DNA from: Xylogone sp. PMI_703 | Taxonomy: Eukaryota > Ascomycota > Leotiomycetes | DNA: 64,000 bases | Direction of reading: 5' to 3' | Assembly: GCA_021399445.1 (NCBI GenBank) | Contig: JAJTUQ010000004.1 | Span: forward strand, 1,674,001-1,738,000 | Part shown: positions 58,105 to 64,000 of the stretch, piece by piece | How the letters are laid out: the number at the start of each line of letters is the position of its first letter | Position numbering within the stretch: the stretch's first letter is position 1 | Notes under the pieces: model-generated | Databases searched by the model: none | The model's input: only the letters and a program-made list of their open reading frames with translations | What the model was told of the DNA's origin: nothing | Made by a program: the position numbers and the translations under genes

Positions 58105-61100
58105 TTATGGCAATGCAATAGTTTCCTTCAACAAGATAGTTTCCGAAAAATCTAGGCCTCTTGAGATGACTACTAATTCACTCCTCTTAGCAAACACAAA
58201 ATCATTCTTAGATGTGAGCTGGAAAAGCATCTGCCCTGACCCTGCCTGCCAGTCTGAGGGAATGAAGAAATGCCGCTTAAGTTGTTGAGTGTCCGCGAAC
58301 GTCTTAAGATCTAAACTGCAGACCCAAAGATCCGTGTCAAGAAACATAAGAATGTTTTCCGCTACCGCAATTATCATGTTTATTTTGTCTTCTAGATATT
58401 CAAAACCTGGAAGGAGATCGATTATTCCATTATTTGTCCTGAGGCTGGATGCTTGCCAGCACTCGAGCTGAACAGATTTTTGGTTACCGGCCAGATCGAT
58501 ATTACGAACCAGTGTCTCCTGTCCATATATCGGGGCGCTTAGTGGTACATTTGCGTTGATAGACTCGTGCCGTGTAATTCTGGCGCCTTCTTTGACTGAT
58601 AGCTCTCCAAAATCTTCCCATAGATAGATACGCGCTGTCATATGGTCCATGAGAATGAAGGAACTAGACTCAAGAGGATGCTGGATGGCCCTCCCTGAAT
58701 GCCTTCCGGCTCTATCCCTAGTTTGCATCTTCTTGCAATCAACGGTCCATAATTCTTCTTTGTTTCGACCGTTAACGAGAAAAAGATCACTGCTCGGGCT
58801 CAGTAATAACTCTATCACAGAGTCGCCAAACCTTATGTCGCCAAGTGTTAATACTGAACAATTTGCGCCTGATATATCTAACTGGTTAACAATTATCCTG
58901 CCAGCCTCATCAGCACTGATTAATATAGATGATGTTGCTCCAAAAGCAATAGCAGTGACTGCTATATCGGTTTCGTGGCGGTATAGAATTTGTGCTTGCT
59001 GTCCATCCTTCACACTGTAACTCGCGACAAATCCGTTTTGCTTCCCGCAGAATGCTATATCCCCAGAGGGATGGCAAACTAATGCTGTTATATCCGCGTC
59101 ACCCTCACCCTCTAGCATCCCGACGTTTTTAGGATCATGTGGTAATGGATCGCTCAGCTCACTCTGGGTTCCATCTTCCAGGTCTTTCCGGACAAGTACA
59201 GCTGGCTCCCATACACGACATTGTGATCCACGGATGTCCATAAAACGCGAATTATCAACACTGAAAGCAAGAGATCTAATCCCTTCCTCATAAGCATTTA
59301 TTCGATATAGCAGAGTTAATGTTGCTCCATCTGAGCCACTGCAATCGAAAATCTGAATCGTTCCAAATGCACTCCCCGTGACAAGAGTACGCCCATCCGG
59401 AGAGCAGGCAAGCATATGTGCGTTCACTCCAGGGAGAGCATAGACGAGTTCAACATCCCAGGGATTGTAGACCGCAAGCTCTCCGTCATGGTATGACACT
59501 ATGAGCAAATTAATATCCGGGTTTGGGTTGAATACCATATCTGAAATAGGATCGTGGGTGGGTGAACCGTTTGGGCGGATGCAATGACCGAAAAACGTTT
59601 CCGAGTCTAAGTTAAAAAGAGTAATAGGCCGCCCACGATAGGCAATAGCAATAAGATCCCGTTCCGAAGAAAATGTAACAAGCGATGGTATCTGTCGATA
59701 CATTGGTTTGACTGGGCCATCCGCTCCAGCATCTTGCCATGATACCTGCTCTACCTCGCCATCATTCTCGAGAGCGTAGGACGTGACATAATTCCCTTGA
59801 GTAGCAGCCATTAAGACTTCATTGTCGTTACTGAAAGCCAAAGCCATAGCACATCTGGGAGTATTGAAGGTCCAAAGTTGCTGACCAGTACTCACATCCC
59901 AAACACGGATATAGTGAAGTCCACTTGATGCTAACATTTTGTCATGATTGGATATTTCAACTAGTTTTACTCTCTCTTTGTGGTGTAAATCAAACTTTAC
60001 TCTTCCTGAATCGGCATAGTAAAGAATAACTGATCCTGTTGAAAGTCCCACTACGAAGTGCTGTTCACCATGGCTAATCGAGGTGGCTTTGGAGTCACGG
60101 TAGTCAATCCGAATTAGACAATCATCCCATGTTGCAGGTTTAATACCTTTCACAGATAAGCCACGGTGGAGTGATGTATGTGTCTTGTGTATTATGGATT
60201 CAGCCGGACACATTGGCGGGATAAGCCAATGGATTGATCTCGGTGAAGCAAGCAGCTTTGTGCGAAACCCAGCACTGACTCTAATCAAATCAATAACCCA
60301 TGCCTCTATGGTTTGTATCTGTTTACCAATTGGTGGATAATATTTCGAGCGTCGTTCGAGATACGCTTTTATATTGGTAGCTGTACGAGTGACATAGCTT
60401 ATGTCCCCAGTTTTGGCAAGATATTCAATCCAACCGAGAACATTAGTGGCCAAAAAATCATACAGGGCATCTGTAGTCTCCGGGTCCGCGGAAGAGGATT
60501 TGTAGAGATGATCAGAAAAGAAAGCTGAGGCATATCCGATCAAGGCAGAATCTTTTGGTATTCCAGATTTGTTTGTCTTCTTTAATCGTGTGCGAGAAGG
60601 CTTCAACGAATCTCCAGATAATAGCTCAAGGCATTTGACAGCTAATCTCATATGGGCCTCGCCTCTTTTGATTTCGAAAGCGGGATTATCATTTTTATTC
60701 AGTAAATAGTCCTTGGCTGTTTGATGGATTATCTGGATGCGAGACTGTTGATCCACGAATACCAACTGACCGCAAATTGACGGTGCCAGCTTCTCCAGAT
60801 TATGGACAGTTTCGTTTATATCAATTTTGATGGCCGCTTGCATCTCTTCCACAGTCAGCGGCCGCGATGTACAAACAGTCCAAGTAAGGATAGTCTTTGC
60901 AATATTTGTACCTCTTGCGGCATTTGACAAGCTCTCCAACGTTCTTGCATAGAGGATATTCATATCCGGAGGAATCTTCTCGAGGACATCCATTGCAGCC
61001 TCTTCAGAATATGTGCCTTCTAACTCACGCACAATGAGTCTTACCCATAAGAAAGATCCAGATGCTTTGTCTAGGATCTTTTGTGCAAGAGAGCTTCTAC

Positions 61101-62961
61101 CGTCCCAGTCCTCTACAGGCAGTTGGTCCATTCTAGATTCAATGAAAGATTTAATATCATTCATAGTATCACTAACTTGAATCTCTTGCTCCATGATTTG
61201 CTTCCCAAGCTCGCTCATTCCCCGTTCGATTGCCGCTGTCTTTCGACTAGTGATAAACACACGTAATGGTATGTCCCCGTTCACTTTACTCAACATGGAG
61301 AACAATGACTGCGCTTTATTGCATTCATCCAAGCCATCAATAATCCAATAATGTGGTCGGAATTTCTTAGCTTGAAATATTCCTCCTACAAATAGTTTTC
61401 TCCATATAACTCGCTCATCGCGGCTCTCAAAACCAGCGCCATCAGTCTCAATAAGGAGTCGACGTCGGATCTCAGCGTCACCAAGAGCCATTTGATATGC
61501 AAGGGAACTCAAAAGATCGCTAACAGAATATCTTCCCTTCGTTCCTTGTTGGAAAAAAAAGTAACTGTAGCGGTGCTTCTTGGTTTGTAGCTGATTTATT
61601 ACGTGGCTTGCGAGTATAGACTTTCCGGTGGCCGGGTTCCCGGTCAACCAGAATATCGGCGCTGATTTCGAAGTTGGATTTGCCCAATATTGGAACTCCT
61701 GCTTGGAAGAAAACCACTGGCACGAATCCTTCATACGGATCTCATCTAGTGCATTTAAATCACTCTCCTGTGACTCTGTACAACCAGTCAACGATCTTAA
61801 ATATTGTAATTCGTTGCGTGAGGCCTCTTGCTGGTGCTCAAATACTAGTCAAAGTTAGAAATCATGAACGCGGGAATGAAGAACGCAACGCAATCTGACC
61901 TCGATTCATTATATCATCAATTGTGGAAATAAAAGCATTGCGCAAAGTTATATAGTTTGGATCCGATGGCTTGTCATACTTCACTATCCCCCGATGATTT
62001 GCATCTAGTGGAGCTATACGTTCGTGCGGGTAGCCCAAGGTTGCAGATCCTTTGTCCACTATCATTGTATCCACCAATAATGCGCTGCTCTTTAACGTCT
62101 CATAAAATGAGCAGATCTGTAAGTCGTCCGCATAATGTCGAAATGAGTCGTTGATAGATGATATTAAACCAGAGTTGCGCTCCAAATCACTGACAAATGG
62201 CTTGTGACCGTATGTAATTTTGAGTACGTTGTGGAGCGTTCTTGCCAGATCTGAACCACGATGGGGAGTTGCGAGAAAGTAGAAAGTATGAAAACGAGTG
62301 GACAGGTCTTGAAAAGATGGATCCTGCCGTGCTTGAATATATGCCTACGAATTATCAGCGAGCCGTTCCTTACCCCGGATGCAATGGATATTTCACCTTC
62401 TTCATTACGATACCTCCCATGCTATGACCGATGAGCACGATCATGGTATCGCTCCTTCTGATATTTGGACTGTCTTTGATATCCCCGAGAAGTGAACGCG
62501 CAAAGTCATTGAAATCAAGCACGCTATCTTGCCGTTCTCCCCAATCCGCTTTATAGCCAAATGCATGTATCCGGACATGTTGAAAATCTGGCTCCAGCGG
62601 CAACCACTCCTTTGGCCAGTAGTGATAGGGACTGGTAGTTTTGGACCAGGTCTTTCTAGACCCTCCGCCAAGTCCATGGATAAAAATGAAGTCAATAATG
62701 GGCTCAGAGGGCGCATGAAGGAGAGTGAGCCCCAATGGCCCTTTCAAATCTTCCTTTGACTCATCCTTCGAGTCCAGCGAACCCTCCTTGGAGGACTCGG
62801 AGGCAAAGCTCGTCGGGGTATTCGCGCGTTGGATTGATAGACCACTGAAGGCACGATCAAAGAACTTTGGGCCGGATTCAGCATGTAGTTTTCTATGAAG
62901 CTAAATGATTTTAGCACAAACACTTGAGATCAAAAGAGGCTTGTCCCCTCACTTGCTCCAT
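58105..62961 (-). CDS. NLR-like protein: alpha/beta hydrolase (SesB-like)-NACHT-WD40
   Basis: Second NLR-like gene of this architecture. Exons 62953-62961 (three codons), 62397-62900, 61900-62344 and 58105-61844 join in phase to 1,565 aa. The first exon (M-E-Q) is inferred from a GTGAGG donor and TTTAG acceptor. Hydrolase domain: FIFIHGLGGGSRKTW, nucleophile elbow GHSMGG (Ser near 163), FLATPHRGSDLA and IVDKGSATLGYP. NACHT: P-loop TGNPATGKS (near 387-395), Walker B WIIDGLDECN, VFITSRKTAA. The C-terminal 900 residues are degenerate WD40 repeats (IRVWDVSTGQQLW and others), closing with RHFFIPSDWQAGSG, equivalent to RHFFLPKDWFSCGT of the gene at 19824-24936. Both are minus-strand and likely old paralogues. 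No stop or frameshift. Role in cell death or non-self sensing is inferred. Confidence 0.87.
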
Positions 62962-63735
62962 CCGATCGGCTGGCAAGACTACACTGCCCGGCCCGACCCG
63001 GCATAGTGTAGAAACACGAAATAAGGGTCCTTATCAGCAAAACAATGAAAATGGCAGCCGCTAACAACACAATCAAGACATCACTAACAATAATGCCAAA
63101 CAGGATCTCTAAGGAGAACAGATCTCTTTCATGATTCGGAAATAACGGGGAGCATTGTTCGTTTTCCTCAGCACATGCAGTAGCGTAGTTCCGGGCGCTT
63201 ATGCAATGCTAAATTAGGCATAGTGATATTGTATCACAATACATTGTTTCATTGTCCATATCCAACCGTTCATGATCCAGCATAATTATCGCGGTGAGAC
63301 ATTGACTTCTTGTTACATTGCTGAGAGTCACTTCCGACTGGGCAGAAGGGTTTTGTTGGTGGCGCCCAGGACAGATATTTCTCAGCCAGTATCTGTGTGC
63401 GACCTTCTACCCCATTCCCTCACTGCTGGATTTTGAGTAAGGATAGATCTATATGCACCTTCCTACTTCGAACATCACCACCTTCTTGCATATTTCGACG
63501 AAATTTTCTCCCGAACTCCGCAGCCACATTATACAAGGCTTACCAAAACTCACTAGAGCTGTTTGCAACCCACAAGAGAGGAACTTCAGAGAGAATAAGA
63601 ATAGGGTGAAAATGCACTAATAATATATTGATTCGCTAGGGTGGTAACTTTTATATAAATATTCATGCTTAAAATATGCGAAATATACAAAATTCTAGAT
63701 GCCAAAATATTCAGTAAATGACTACTACGTAAGTA
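62962..63735. other. Intergenic region, no gene seen
   Basis: About 0.77 kb holding the promoter of the second hydrolase-NACHT-WD40 gene and the 3' flank of the gene at the window edge. Nothing else recognised. Confidence 0.4.
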
Positions 63736-64000
63736 TTATTCCGTAAAATCGTCAAAACCGTTGGGAAATTTATCTATCAATCGTTTCATCTCTGCAATTA
63801 CCCTGCAAATATATTGTTAGTAGTCGAGCTGTAATAATCCGTTAATACTCACGATTCGCGGTACGTCTCGACGTCAGGGAACATTGTTGCTGCATGTAGA
63901 TTAAATCGTCTATAATTCCATCAGTACTCTCTCATGTGAAAGCTATAACTGAGAAATATACATTGAGTATAGTGCGTTTCTATCATCGTAGTCTTTTCCT
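63736..64000 (-). CDS. 3' end of an unidentified gene (partial)
   Basis: Three exon pieces in phase: 63962-64000 (continuing beyond the window), 63853-63909 and 63736-63802, with good splice sites (GTATAT...TTATAG and GTGAGT...TTTGCAG, branch-like CTAAC). They give FNLHAATMFPDVETY followed by an amphipathic helix ending FPNGFDDFTE. The N-L-H-A-A-T-x-F-P-D pattern is reminiscent of the C-terminal end of FRG-domain proteins (I-N-A-x-x-L-F-P-D-x-D), but the piece is too short to be sure. Confidence 0.5.

Noticed and set aside
1..64000. CRISPR arrays, operons, prophage or bacterial transfer
   Set aside because: The sequence is eukaryotic with spliced genes throughout; no direct-repeat array or bacterial gene style was seen.
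1..64000. Telomeric or subtelomeric repeats
   Set aside because: No TTAGGG-type tandem repeats were found, although the HET/NLR content might suggest a subtelomeric place.

Overview
The window is nuclear DNA from a filamentous ascomycete. Nearly every gene is broken by introns of about 45-80 bases with GT...AG ends. Zn2Cys6 transcription factors, HET-domain proteins, NACHT-type NLR-like proteins, MFS transporters and a secreted rhamnogalacturonan acetylesterase are all typical of Pezizomycotina. The protein families look most like those of Leotiomycetes, but that placement is an inference. I rebuilt exons by hand, joining frames only where splice sites, reading phase and family conservation agreed.

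Left part (1-17.6 kb): an aquaglyceroporin (1442-2407, -); a 7-exon epoxide hydrolase (3779-5385, +); a 431-bp element with perfect 94-bp terminal inverted repeats (5734-6164), ending 67 bp before the start codon of a Zn2Cys6 regulator (6232-8337, +); a small PHD-finger protein (8850-9478, +); a HET-domain gene with one frame break (10254-12252, -); a TenA-like protein (13074-13886, +); an APH-family kinase-like gene with one frame break (14000-15240, -); a secreted rhamnogalacturonan acetylesterase (16300-17252, +); and an intron-containing tRNA-Arg(UCG) (17526-17615).

Middle part (17.9-41 kb): two gene remnants that meet head to head (C-terminal half of a HET protein, and a 5'-truncated DUF3990-like frame); a large hydrolase-NACHT-WD40 NLR-like gene (19824-24936, -); an aldo-keto reductase (-) and a short-chain dehydrogenase with a premature stop (+) that diverge; an MFS transporter with a frame break (28396-30214, -); and a HET protein (31068-33463, +). 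A compact three-gene group follows: a DAL5-type permease (34131-36067, -), a peptidase-C45/acyl-CoA:6-APA acyltransferase-like enzyme (36658-38148, +) and a Zn2Cys6 regulator (38357-40554, -). A 15-bp perfect palindrome lies between permease and enzyme, and its 11-bp core recurs upstream of the regulator, which suggests a small autoregulated regulon.

Right part (41-64 kb): a NACHT-ankyrin NLR-like gene damaged by two in-frame stops and at least one frameshift (41025-44940, -); an intact single-exon HET protein (45781-47850, +); a gene-poor 2.9-kb stretch; two convergent MFS transporters (50744-52582, + and 52986-54705, -); an aldo-keto reductase (56713-57792, +); a second hydrolase-NACHT-WD40 gene (58105-62961, -); and the 3' end of one more gene running off the window (63736-64000, -).

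The main theme is self/non-self recognition: three NLR-like genes and four HET genes or remnants in 64 kb, in states from intact to clearly decayed, among accessory metabolic genes. That mixture suggests a fast-evolving accessory region. Several of the single-base breaks could instead be uncorrected assembly errors.
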